From contig NZ_OZ245757.1 of assembly GCF_965227505.1 (NCBI RefSeq), forward strand, positions 4,092,001-4,156,000: DNA of 64,000 bases. Direction: 5' to 3'. The DNA is from Pelagibius sp965227505 (GTDB taxonomy: Bacteria; Pseudomonadota; Alphaproteobacteria; Kiloniellales; Kiloniellaceae). The notes beneath the pieces are model-generated. The model ran no database searches, was not told where the DNA came from, and saw only the letters and a program-made list of their open reading frames with translations. The position numbers and the translations under genes are program-made. How positions within the stretch are numbered: position 1 is the stretch's first letter; every line of letters starts with the position of its first letter. Below are positions 43,333-51,371 of this stretch, piece after piece.

Positions 43333-44355
43333 CTAACCAGTCGTCAGCACGATTTTGCCGATATGGCTGCTGGATTCCATCAGCGCGTGGGCCTGGGCCG
43401 CCTCTTCCAGGGGAAAGCTGGCGGCCATGACCGGGGCGATGGCGCCGCTGTCCAGCAGCGGCCAGACGGTTTCCTTGAGGGCGGCTGCGACCCCGGCCTT
43501 GAAGTCCACCGAGCGGGCCCTGAGGGTCGACCCGGTGATGGTCAGGCGCTTCAGCAGCACCGGGGTGAAATCGACCTGGGTCTTGGGGCCGCCGAGGAAG
43601 GCGATGAAGCTGAGCCGCCCGTCGGGGGCCAGGGCCTTCAGGTTGCGCTGCACATAGTCGCCGCCCACCATGTCCAGGATCACGTCGACGCCCTTGCCCT
43701 CGGTCGCCTCCTTCACCACCGCGACGAAGTCCTCCTCGCGGTAGTTGATGCCGCGTTCCGCGCCCAGGTCCTCGCAGGCCTTCACCTTCTCCGCCGAGCC
43801 GGCGGTGGCGAAGACGCGGGCGCCCAGGGCCTTGGCCAACTGGATCGCCGTGGTGCCGATGCCCGAGGTGCCGCCGTGGACCAGGAAAGCCTCCCCGCTC
43901 TTGAGCGCCGAGCGCTGGAAGACGTTCACCCAGACGGTAAAAAAAGTCTCCGGCAGGGCCGCGGCCTGCTTCATGTCATAGCCCTTGGGCACCGGCAGGC
44001 ACTGGACCGCCGGGGCGGCGCAGTACTGGGCGTAGCCGCCACCGGTCACCAGGGCGGTCACCGCGTCGCCCTCCGCCAGGCCGGCGACACCCTCGCCCAG
44101 GGCGACGACCTGGCCGGCGACCTCCAGCCCCGGAATGTCGGAGGCCCCGGGCGGCGGCGGATAGCCGCCCATGCGCTGCAGCACGTCCGGCCGGTTGACC
44201 CCTGCCGCGGCCACCCGGATCAGCACCTCACCCGCTGCCGGCTTCGGCAGCGGCCGGGTGGCCGGGACCAGCACCTCCGGGCCGCCGGGCTCGCGGATTT
44301 CGATGGCGGTCATACTTTCGGGCAGGCTCTGGGATTCCGGCAGGCTCTGGCTCAT
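43333..44355 (-). CDS. NAD(P)H-quinone oxidoreductase (zinc-free MDR, PIG3-type)
   Basis: 340 aa. Medium-chain reductase: IPGLEVAGQVVALGEGVAGL, LPETFFTVWVNVFQRSALKS, the cofactor motif VHGGTSGIGTTAIQLAKALG, and ATAGSAEKVKACEDLGAERG. The absence of structural-zinc Cys residues fits the quinone-reductase branch. The first 14 residues (SQSLPES-QSLPES) come from an 18-bp tandem duplication directly behind the start codon; the conserved part begins MTAIEIREPGGPEVL at 44313, a possible alternative start. Confidence 0.9.
   Translation of the reverse strand: MSQSLPESQSLPESMTAIEIREPGGPEVLVPATRPLPKPAAGEVLIRVAAAGVNRPDVLQRMGGYPPPPGASDIPGLEVAGQVVALGEGVAGLAEGDAVTALVTGGGYAQYCAAPAVQCLPVPKGYDMKQAAALPETFFTVWVNVFQRSALKSGEAFLVHGGTSGIGTTAIQLAKALGARVFATAGSAEKVKACEDLGAERGINYREEDFVAVVKEATEGKGVDVILDMVGGDYVQRNLKALAPDGRLSFIAFLGGPKTQVDFTPVLLKRLTITGSTLRARSVDFKAGVAAALKETVWPLLDSGAIAPVMAASFPLEEAAQAHALMESSSHIGKIVLTTG
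44315..44352. repeat. 18-bp tandem duplication at the quinone-reductase N-terminus
   Basis: CAGAGCCTGCCGGAATCC and a near-identical second copy (minus strand) follow the ATG in frame, encoding QSLPES twice. Confidence 0.8.
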
Positions 44356-44508
44356 GGTGGGGCTCCGGCGGGCTGATTTCGGGAGAATCGCTTTCGTTTG
44401 GGCGAGTTAGTATAGTGCAGGCGCAAAAAATCAAGCGCCCGCCCCAGCCGAGAGGGGAAACACGCATAAGGGGTATTGAAGGGCGCGCGGGCAAGGGAGT
44501 GCAAGCCT

Positions 44509-44691
44509 ATGGACATCGAAGATCTGGAACCCCGCAAGCAGGCGCCCAAGCCCCGGGACCTGGACAGCCTGGGCGTCGAACAGCTTGAGGAATACCTGGC
44601 CGAACTGCAGGCCGAGGTGGCGCGGGTCGAGGAAAAGATCGCCGCCAAGAAGTCCTATCGCTCCGGCGCGGACGCTTTTTTCAAGAGCTGA
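44509..44691 (+). CDS. DUF1192-family small protein
   Basis: 60 aa: MDIEDLEPRKQAPKPRDLDS, then LGVEQLEEYLAELQAEVARV and IAAKKSYRSGADAFFKS. This is the whole DUF1192 pattern of an acidic start, a short coiled coil and a K-S-x-x-x-A-D-x-F-F-K end. It is conserved in alphaproteobacteria, with function unknown. The start at 44509 has AAGGGAG. It lies 43 bp upstream of the histidine kinase gene and may share its transcript. Confidence 0.88.
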   Translation: MDIEDLEPRKQAPKPRDLDSLGVEQLEEYLAELQAEVARVEEKIAAKKSYRSGADAFFKS

Positions 44692-44734
44692 CGGCAGGCA
44701 TCCGGTGAAGCAGGGTCGCGGGGAGGGGCTGCCT

Positions 44735-46618
44735 GTGGAAGCGCGCATGGAGAGCCCGCGCCGCTGGCACAGGGCTGCGCTGGGGCTGGCTGCCGCCGCC
44801 GTGGCGACGGGGCTCGTGGTCGCGGCGACCTGGGTCTGGGCTTCCGCCCTGTTTCTCGATCAGACCCATACGCGGGCCCTGGCCAGGCTCGATCTCTACA
44901 GCAGCAACCTGGCCGGCGCCCTCGGCCGCTACCAGTCCGTCCCGACCCTGCTGGCGCTGCGCAGCGACGTGATCGAGCTCTTCCGCCGCTCCCGCGATCC
45001 GGAAAGCCGCGCCCGCGCCAACCGGCTGACGGAGACCTTCAACAACCTGACCGAGGCGGAAGACACCTACTTCATGGATGCCGAGGGCCTCACCTTCGCG
45101 GCCAGCAACTGGAACAGCGAGCGGCCCTTCGTCGGCCACAACTTCAGCTACCGGCCCTACTTCCAGGACGCCATGGAAGGGCGCCTGGGGCGCTACTTCG
45201 CGCTCGGCACCACCTCCGGCCGGCGCGGCTACTACTTCGCCTATCATGTCTCGGCGGATGACCAGGTTCTCGGCGCCGTCGTCGTGAAGATCAGCCTCGC
45301 CGATATCGAGGCCTCCTGGACCGCCAAAGACGAGGGGGTGATCGTCAGCGATCCGCACGGCGTCATCTTCATCTCCAGCCGGCCCGCCTGGCGCTTCCGC
45401 AGCCTGGCGCCCCTCGATGATGCCGCGCGGCGGGCCATTGCCGAAAACCGCCGCTACGAGGCCGTCGACCTGCGCCCCCTCGACATCGCCGAACGCGGCC
45501 AGATCGGGGAAACGGCAGACGCCGCCGGCGCGCGCCTTCTGTCCATCAGCGCCGCAGACGGCGGTTCGGCTGCCGAGTACCTCATGGTCTCCCGCGAGAT
45601 GCCGGCGGCCGGCTGGACCGTCAATGTGCTGGCCTCCACCGATCTGGCCCGCTCCCAGAGCCTGACGGCGGCCCTGGTGGCCGGTCTCGCCTGCCTCATC
45701 ACCGTGCTGATCGCCACCCTCATCGCGCAGCGCCGCGGCCGCCTGGTGGAACGCATCGCCTACCAGCGCCGCGCCTCCGAGGAGCTGGAGCGCCGGGTGG
45801 TCGAGCGCACCGCCGACCTGACCGCCGCCAACCTGCAGCTCGCCCGCGAGATCGGCGAGCGCGAGGCGGCGGAGGCCGACCTGCGCCAGGCGCAGGACGA
45901 CCTGGTGCAGGCCGGCAAGCTGGCAGCTCTCGGCCAGATGTCGGCAGCCCTCAGCCACGAGTTCAACCAGCCGCTGGCGGCCATCCGCTCCTATGCCGAC
46001 AACGCGCGCCTGCTGATCGAGCGGGAGCGTCACGCGGAAGCGGGCGAGAACCTGAGCCGCATCAAGACCCTGACCGGGCGCATGGCGGAGATCAGCAAGC
46101 ACCTGATGACCTTCGCCCGCAAGCCGCGCAGCGAACTGCGCCCGCTGCGGATCGCCGAGGTGCTGGCCGACACCCTGGACTTCCTGCGCATCCGGCTGGA
46201 GCGTGCCGGCGCCGAGGTCACGGTGATCCAGGCGGACCGCAGCCTGCAGGTACGGGCGGGGCGCGTGCGTCTGCAGCACGTCATCCTGAACCTTGTCGCC
46301 AATGCGCTCGATGCCATGGAGGGGCAGGATCGGCCGCGGATCGAGATCGCCGTGCGCCAGTCGGATGGCAAGGTTGTGCTTGCGCTGCGCGATCACGGAT
46401 CGGGCATCGATCCGAACCAGATCGGCCGCATCTTCGATCCCTTCTTCACCACCAAGGACGTGGGCAAGGGCCTCGGCCTCGGGCTCTCCATCTCCTACAA
46501 CATCGTGAAGGACTTCGAGGGCGCGATCCGCGCCGAGAACCATCCCGACGGCGGCGCCCTGTTCACCGTGGAACTGCCGCTCCTGCCGGCCCCCGCGCCG
46601 GTGCTGGAGCCGGCCTGA
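44735..46618 (+). CDS. DctB-like sensor histidine kinase
   Basis: 627 aa. Membrane helix 1 at about 8-30 and helix 2 near 318-340 bracket a periplasmic dCache-type sensor (FVGHNFSYRPYFQDAMEGRL, as in DctB). After a coiled coil come the HisKA motif MSAALSHEFNQPLAAIRSYA (phospho-His) and HATPase boxes LQHVILNLVANALDAMEG, LRDHGSGIDPNQIG and GKGLGLGLSISYNIVKDF. The DctB group senses C4-dicarboxylates or similar acids. GTG 44735 is chosen because GGGGAGGGG lies 7-8 nt upstream; ATG 44747 is an alternative. The response regulator gene follows by 4 bp. No dctA or dctPQM is adjacent. Confidence 0.9.
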   Translation: MEARMESPRRWHRAALGLAAAAVATGLVVAATWVWASALFLDQTHTRALARLDLYSSNLAGALGRYQSVPTLLALRSDVIELFRRSRDPESRARANRLTETFNNLTEAEDTYFMDAEGLTFAASNWNSERPFVGHNFSYRPYFQDAMEGRLGRYFALGTTSGRRGYYFAYHVSADDQVLGAVVVKISLADIEASWTAKDEGVIVSDPHGVIFISSRPAWRFRSLAPLDDAARRAIAENRRYEAVDLRPLDIAERGQIGETADAAGARLLSISAADGGSAAEYLMVSREMPAAGWTVNVLASTDLARSQSLTAALVAGLACLITVLIATLIAQRRGRLVERIAYQRRASEELERRVVERTADLTAANLQLAREIGEREAAEADLRQAQDDLVQAGKLAALGQMSAALSHEFNQPLAAIRSYADNARLLIERERHAEAGENLSRIKTLTGRMAEISKHLMTFARKPRSELRPLRIAEVLADTLDFLRIRLERAGAEVTVIQADRSLQVRAGRVRLQHVILNLVANALDAMEGQDRPRIEIAVRQSDGKVVLALRDHGSGIDPNQIGRIFDPFFTTKDVGKGLGLGLSISYNIVKDFEGAIRAENHPDGGALFTVELPLLPAPAPVLEPA

Positions 46619-46622
46619 TGCC

Positions 46623-48017
46623 ATGGAGAGCCAGGGCGAAACCGCCATGACCGCCGCCGCAAATGGGGCCACCGTCCTCTTCGTCGACGACGAGGAACCG
46701 CTGCGCCACGCCGTCCAACAGGGCCTGGAGCTTTGCGGACATCAGGTGTCCTGCTTTGCCTCCGCGCGTCAGGCCGAGCCGCTGCTCAGCCGCAGCTTCT
46801 ATGGCGTCCTGGTGACCGACATCACGATGCCGGGAATGGACGGCCTCGCCCTGCTGCGCCGGGCGCTGGAGATCGATCCGGGCCTGCCGGTGGTGCTGGT
46901 GACCGGCCACGGCGACGTGCCCCAGGCGGTGGAGGCGATGCGCGCCGGGGCCTACGACTTCATCGAGAAGCCCTTCGACACCTCCCATCTGGCCAGCGTC
47001 GTCGACCGCGCCCTGGAAAAGCGCCGCCTGGTGCTCGAAAACCGGGCGCTGCGCGAGGAACTGGAGGCCGACAGCGGCCTCGATGCGCGTCTGGTCGGCC
47101 GCACGCCGGCAATGCAGCATCTGCGCGAGCAGCTCCATGCCCTGGCGGACACCGATGCCGATGTGCTCATCACGGGGGAGACCGGCAGCGGCAAGGAGGT
47201 CGTGGCCCGTGCCCTGCACGACTTCGGGCTCCGCGCCCGGGGGCCTTTCGTCGCCATCAACTGCGGGGCGCTGCCGGCGGAGATCATCGAGAGCGAGCTC
47301 TTCGGCCACGAGGCCGGGGCCTTCACCGGCGCCCAGCGCCAGCGCGTCGGCAAGCTGGAGTTCGCCGACGGCGGCACGGTGCTGCTGGACGAGATCGAGT
47401 CCATGCCGCTGGACCTGCAGGTGAAGCTGCTGCGCGCCATCGAACAGCGCGCCATCGAGCGCCTGGGCTCCAACACCGCCATCGCCCTCGACCTGCGCTT
47501 CGTCGCCGCCAGCAAGGAGGATCTGGTGGAGGCCTGCCGCGCCGGGCGTTTCCGCGAAGACCTCTATTACCGCCTGAACGTCGTCACCCTGGCGATCCCG
47601 CCGCTGCGCGAGCGCCGCGACGACATTCCCCTGCTGTTCCATCACCTGGCGCGCGAGGCGCGGGCACGCTACCGCCGCGAAATCCCGGAACTCGACGGCC
47701 ACCGGCTGGCGGCGCTGCTGGCCCACGACTGGCCCGGCAACGTGCGCGAACTGCGCAACGCCGCCGACCGCTTCGTCCTCGGCCTCGCCGATGCCCTGCC
47801 GGGGCCGGGCAACGGCTTCGACCCGCCGGCCGAAGGCCCCCTGGCCGCGCGCCTGGACAGTGTCGAGAAGGCGATCCTGGAGGCCGAACTGCAGCGCCAG
47901 AGCGGCAGCCTGAAAGCTACCTACGAAGCCTTGGGCCTCTCCCGCAAGACCCTCTACGACAAGCTTCGCCGCCACGGCATCCGCCGGGAGGATTTCGTAG
48001 GGTCCGATAGCTCATAG
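46623..48017 (+). CDS. DctD-like sigma-54 response regulator
   Basis: 464 aa. Receiver domain 15-130 (FVDDEEPLRH, phospho-Asp in VLVTDITMPGMDG, Lys in YDFIEKPFDTS). AAA+ domain 155-385 with Walker A TGETGSGKEVVARALHD, the sigma-54 contact loop GAFTGAQ, Walker B TVLLDEIESM, and the R-finger region FREDLYYRLNVVTL. C-terminal Fis-type HTH SLKATYEALGLSRKTLYDKL. It is an activator of sigma-54 promoters, phosphorylated by the upstream kinase. Target genes are not obvious here; the TAXI-TRAP system at 53-57 kb is one candidate (inference). ATG 46647 is an alternative start. Confidence 0.92.
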   Translation: MESQGETAMTAAANGATVLFVDDEEPLRHAVQQGLELCGHQVSCFASARQAEPLLSRSFYGVLVTDITMPGMDGLALLRRALEIDPGLPVVLVTGHGDVPQAVEAMRAGAYDFIEKPFDTSHLASVVDRALEKRRLVLENRALREELEADSGLDARLVGRTPAMQHLREQLHALADTDADVLITGETGSGKEVVARALHDFGLRARGPFVAINCGALPAEIIESELFGHEAGAFTGAQRQRVGKLEFADGGTVLLDEIESMPLDLQVKLLRAIEQRAIERLGSNTAIALDLRFVAASKEDLVEACRAGRFREDLYYRLNVVTLAIPPLRERRDDIPLLFHHLAREARARYRREIPELDGHRLAALLAHDWPGNVRELRNAADRFVLGLADALPGPGNGFDPPAEGPLAARLDSVEKAILEAELQRQSGSLKATYEALGLSRKTLYDKLRRHGIRREDFVGSDSS

Positions 48018-48072
48018 CAGAGACTGCTCCGCATTCAGCCTCGGTAAAGTGCAGGATGAGTGTTAGAACCTC

Positions 48073-48120
48073 GCCAACGCAAGAGTGTGTGCCGGGCTGA
48101 GCTAGAGCGCCGACGTTGGC
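48073..48120 (+). other. 7-bp stem in the leader of the kinase-Thg1 operon
   Basis: Perfect inverted repeat GCCAACG (48073-48079) / CGTTGGC (48114-48120) enclosing 34 nt, just upstream of the ribosome binding site. Seven pairs equal a tRNA acceptor length, but the interior does not form a cloverleaf. Possibly a regulatory hairpin or RNA substrate mimic. Confidence 0.5.
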
Positions 48121-48136
48121 CCGCAGGAGAGGCATT

Positions 48137-48589
48137 ATGCAGGTTGTCGTGCTGACGGGAATTCAGGGCAGTGGGAAGTCGACGTTCTGCCGCGAGCGTT
48201 TGTTCAACACGCACCTGCGGATCAACCTCGACATGCTGCGGACACGCCATCGAGAGAAGACTTTGTTTGATGCCTGCTTGGCCTGCGGTCAGGATGTGGT
48301 GATCGACAACACCAACCCAACGGCCGCCGATCGTGCGCGCTACATCGGCCCTGCTCAGGCTGCGGGTGCGGAGATCGTCGGCTATTACTTCAGTTCAAGG
48401 ACTTCGGAGGCGATTGAACGCAATACCAGGCGTCAGGAGCTTCGACGGGTGCCGGACAAGGCAATACTTGGAACTGCACGCCGGCTGGAATTGCCGCGGC
48501 AATCAGAGGGATTCGATGCCTTGTTCTATGTAACCTGTGTTGGCGAAAGCGCCTTCTCGGTTGACGATTGGCGCGATGAAGTTCACTGA
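48137..48589 (+). CDS. P-loop kinase, polynucleotide-kinase-like
   Basis: 150 aa. Walker A GIQGSGKSTFCRERL (about 8-22), a DxD-like region INLDMLRTRHREK, Walker B VVIDNTNPTAADR, and a lid with Arg residues RNTRRQELRRVP. This is the AAA_33/T4-Pnkp-like kinase group that phosphorylates RNA or nucleotide 5'-OH ends, or small metabolites. ATG 48137 has GGAGAGG upstream. The end overlaps the Thg1-family gene by 14 bp, a strong functional link to RNA-end processing. GC content is visibly lower than the flanking genes, suggesting horizontal gain. Confidence 0.85.
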   Translation: MQVVVLTGIQGSGKSTFCRERLFNTHLRINLDMLRTRHREKTLFDACLACGQDVVIDNTNPTAADRARYIGPAQAAGAEIVGYYFSSRTSEAIERNTRRQELRRVPDKAILGTARRLELPRQSEGFDALFYVTCVGESAFSVDDWRDEVH

Positions 48590-49334
48590 ACTCGATCGAA
48601 AGATGCGGGTCTACGAGACCGCAAACGATCTTGTCGTGCTGCCTGGGGTGCTGATGGTGGCCCGGCTCGACGGCCGCGGCTTCACGAAGTTGGTGCGCGA
48701 GCGGCATCCTTTCGAGTCGCCTTTCGACCCACGGTTCCGCGACATGATGGTGGAGACCGGCCGCCATCTGATGGACTGTGGGTTCAACTTCCTGCTCTGC
48801 TATTCGCAGAGCGACGAGATCTCCTTGTTGTTTCATCCCGAAGAGGCTTGCTTCGGGCGCAAGCTGCGGAAGCTGAACTCAGTCCTTGCCGGGGAGGCCA
48901 GCGCCAAGTTCTCTCTGCTTCTGGGGGACCTTGCGAGTTTTGATTGCCGAATCAGCCAGCTGCCGCGCAGTGTCGACGTGGTCGACTATTTTCGCTGGCG
49001 GAACGAGGACGCTCACCGTAACGCGCTCAATGCTCATTGCTACTGGCTGCTCCGCAAGGATGGGCAGAAGCCAAAGGAGGCGCAAAAAGCCTTGGATGGA
49101 TTGTCAGTTGCGGATAAGAACGAGTTGCTGTTCCAGAAAGCTGGGATCAATTTCAACGATCTTCCGCAATGGGAGAAGCGTGGTTGGGTCTTGCGCTGGG
49201 AGGCGATGACGAAACGGGCCACGGATCCGAACACCGGAGAAGCCATCGAAGTGGAGCGTCGTCAACTCGCCCTCGATCTTGATCTGCCGATGCGTGAGGC
49301 CTTCAGCGAAATGATCCGCTCATTGCTTAGCTAG
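48576..49334 (+). CDS. Thg1-family 3'-5' RNA polymerase (tRNAHis guanylyltransferase-like)
   Basis: 252 aa. Thg1 and Thg1-like proteins add nucleotides to RNA 5' ends in the 3'-to-5' direction. Catalytic carboxylates are in VARLDGRGFTKLVRE and YSQSDEISLLF. Other family parts are FGRKLRKLNSVLAGEASAKF, RWRNEDAHRNALNAHCYWLL and LPQWEKRGWVLRWEAMTKRA. Alphaproteobacterial tRNAHis genes normally encode G-1, so a repair role on truncated tRNA 5' ends, as for other bacterial Thg1-like proteins, is more likely than G-1 addition (inference). The start overlaps the kinase gene. Lower GC than the neighbours suggests acquisition. Confidence 0.9.
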   Translation: MKFTELDRKMRVYETANDLVVLPGVLMVARLDGRGFTKLVRERHPFESPFDPRFRDMMVETGRHLMDCGFNFLLCYSQSDEISLLFHPEEACFGRKLRKLNSVLAGEASAKFSLLLGDLASFDCRISQLPRSVDVVDYFRWRNEDAHRNALNAHCYWLLRKDGQKPKEAQKALDGLSVADKNELLFQKAGINFNDLPQWEKRGWVLRWEAMTKRATDPNTGEAIEVERRQLALDLDLPMREAFSEMIRSLLS

Positions 49335-49351
49335 CTTGGACCGCCAATCCC

Positions 49352-49906
49352 CTAAAACGCCGGGTCGACCTTGATCTCCGGCGGGGCGTCGCGGATGTCC
49401 TGCAGCAAGCGGGAGTCGATGGTGGTGTCGAGCAGCAGGCCGGCATCGGTCTGGAAGCGGTCGAGGGCGCGGTAGGTGGCCGGGCCTGCCAAGCCGTCGT
49501 GCGGGCCCAGGTAATAGCCGCGCCCGGCAAGTTCGCGCTGGACGCTGAGCGCGGTCCCGACGACCGGTTCGCCGAAGCGGTTGACCTTGGGCAGGGCGAA
49601 CTTCAGGTGGTCCAGCAGTGCGCGGCTGGCCGTGCCGTCCACCGTCAGGCCGGCGTCGCCCTGATAGGCGCGGATCGCCGCCCGCGTCTCCCGCCCCATG
49701 ATCCCGTCCACCGGGCCGGCCGGATAGCCGTGGGCCAGCAGTTCCCGCTGGATGCCTCGGACGATGGCGGTTTCGACCTGTTGCTGCGCGAGCTGCAGCG
49801 GTGCTCCGAGCGGTTCGGCCGCGACCGCTGCGCCCTGCAGCAGCACCACGCCAACCGCCATGGCGCGCAGGGCGCCCCTGAAGAACTCGGTCTCCGTCAC
49901 CCTCAT
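49352..49906 (-). CDS. exported protein with two peptidoglycan-binding domains
   Basis: 184 aa. Signal peptide about 1-30 (VGVVLLQGAAVAAEP). Two PG_binding_1 repeats: VRGIQRELLAHGYPAGPVDG with GRETRAAIRAYQ, and VQRELAGRGYYLGPHDGLAG with PATYRALDRFQ. No catalytic domain, so it is probably a periplasmic cell-wall-binding protein. It converges with the Thg1 gene, 17 bp apart. Confidence 0.85.
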   Translation of the reverse strand: MRVTETEFFRGALRAMAVGVVLLQGAAVAAEPLGAPLQLAQQQVETAIVRGIQRELLAHGYPAGPVDGIMGRETRAAIRAYQGDAGLTVDGTASRALLDHLKFALPKVNRFGEPVVGTALSVQRELAGRGYYLGPHDGLAGPATYRALDRFQTDAGLLLDTTIDSRLLQDIRDAPPEIKVDPAF

Positions 49907-50106
49907 GCTCCTCCGGTCCTTCCTCGTCCCGCTATGAAATCTAGAGCGCCGGCGGTGAAAGGTCGACGGTCAGAAAGGGGACGCAGCCGGCACAGGGCAG
50001 GGCCCGCGGGACAAGAAAAGCCGCCGGGGCTGTGTCATCCCCGGCGGCGGAGGTTCAGGCGGAGCCTTCCGTGAAGCGGCGGCGGCCTTACGCCGAAAGG
50101 CGTTGG

Positions 50107-51159
50107 CTAGGCTGAAAGCCGTTGGTTTTGCGCGAGCTTGGCGTCGACGGTGGCGACCACCCAATCGACGGCGGCGCTGTCCATCCCGAGCGAGCGGCCG
50201 ATGAGCTGCACGAGGCGGTCGACCCGCTCGATGGCCGGGGCGCCGGCGGCCACCGCGCGCGCGGCGGAGGAGGGCTTCAGCAGCCCTTCCGCGGCGCGGG
50301 CGTACTTCTCGAAGGGCACCTGGTCGGCCGGGTCGGCGCCGAGGCGCCGGGCGATGGCATCGACATGGGCGTAGATGGTGCGGGAGGCTTCGAGATCCGC
50401 ATGCACCGCCTCGCGGATCGGCCGCGGCTCGCCCGCCGTGATGCAGCGGTAGTTGCCGGTCAGCAGCATCGACCACTTGGCCAGGGGCACGAAGAGGGAG
50501 TCAAAGACGCGCAGCTTCACCGGCACCTCTTTGCCGTCCAGGCGCACGGCGTCGATGTCCGCCTCCAGGCGGCGCAGCATCTTATCGTGCGCAGGGTCGG
50601 CGAAGGCGGCGGCCTTGAAGTTGGTCGGCAGGCCCACGTGCAGCACGTTGGGCTGCTCTTCCGGCGGGCGGAAGGCCTGAGGGTCCGGGCTGCAGAGGGT
50701 CATCAGGTCCGGATCGAAGCGGTCCCAGACATGGGCGTTGGTGTAGCTGGCCTGAAGCTGCACCGCGTCGAGGCCGGGAATGCGCTTGAGGTAGGGCAGG
50801 GGCGGCATGTTCATGATCGACAGGCAGGGCACATGGGCCTCGGCGATGCGCACCATCAGCGTCCAGATCGCATGGGCGCTGTACTGCGGCTCCTGCATGG
50901 CCAGGGCGACCAGGTCGTAGACCGCCGGATCGACCTCTTCCGGCGCCTTGGCATCGAGCCGGCCGGGCAGATCGCCGGAGCGGATCGTCCGGTGTTCTTC
51001 CTCGCCCTTCAGCTTCAGCCGCACTTCCGTCCCTTCGGCATTGATCAGCCGCGCGGTCTGGCTGCGGCAGACCAGGGTGACGTCGTGCCCGGCCATCAGC
51101 AGCTTGGTGCCGAGCAGTGAGCCGTAGGAAGCGCCGAGGATGAGGATCTTGTAAGCCAT
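50107..51159 (-). CDS. ketopantoate reductase-family (PanE/ApbA-like) protein
   Basis: 350 aa. Rossmann start KILILGASYGSLLGTKLLMA with a GxxxG pattern, then HDVTLVCRSQTARLINAEG; the C-terminal helical domain includes FVPLAKWSMLLTGNYRC, where the catalytic Lys and Asn would lie. It is longer than PanE and diverged, so pantoate synthesis is not assured; an opine- or ketoacid-reductase-like role is possible. No clear partner genes. A 16-bp duplication (TTCTGCTGCATGCGGG) lies 30-65 bp upstream of the start. Confidence 0.78.
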   Translation of the reverse strand: MAYKILILGASYGSLLGTKLLMAGHDVTLVCRSQTARLINAEGTEVRLKLKGEEEHRTIRSGDLPGRLDAKAPEEVDPAVYDLVALAMQEPQYSAHAIWTLMVRIAEAHVPCLSIMNMPPLPYLKRIPGLDAVQLQASYTNAHVWDRFDPDLMTLCSPDPQAFRPPEEQPNVLHVGLPTNFKAAAFADPAHDKMLRRLEADIDAVRLDGKEVPVKLRVFDSLFVPLAKWSMLLTGNYRCITAGEPRPIREAVHADLEASRTIYAHVDAIARRLGADPADQVPFEKYARAAEGLLKPSSAARAVAAGAPAIERVDRLVQLIGRSLGMDSAAVDWVVATVDAKLAQNQRLSA

Positions 51160-51189
51160 TGGGGTGTCCGCCTGTGTCTTGCCGCCCCT

Positions 51190-51225
51190 GTTTCTGCTGC
51201 ATGCGGGTTCTGCTGCATGCGGGCG
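51190..51225. repeat. 16-bp tandem duplication upstream of the reductase gene
   Basis: TTCTGCTGCATGCGGG present twice in direct succession in the 5' region of the ketopantoate-reductase-like gene. Confidence 0.75.
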
Positions 51226-51371
51226 GTCTTGGGAATTGCACGAAGACGAACACTTTAGCCGCGAGGCGGGCCGGAAACGTCAACTTTCGGGTTTATGTGT
51301 TGTAAGTCGGCACAACATTTGTCAAAATCTGTAAAATTGTTAATTCAAACGAAGACAATGCGACGACGACC

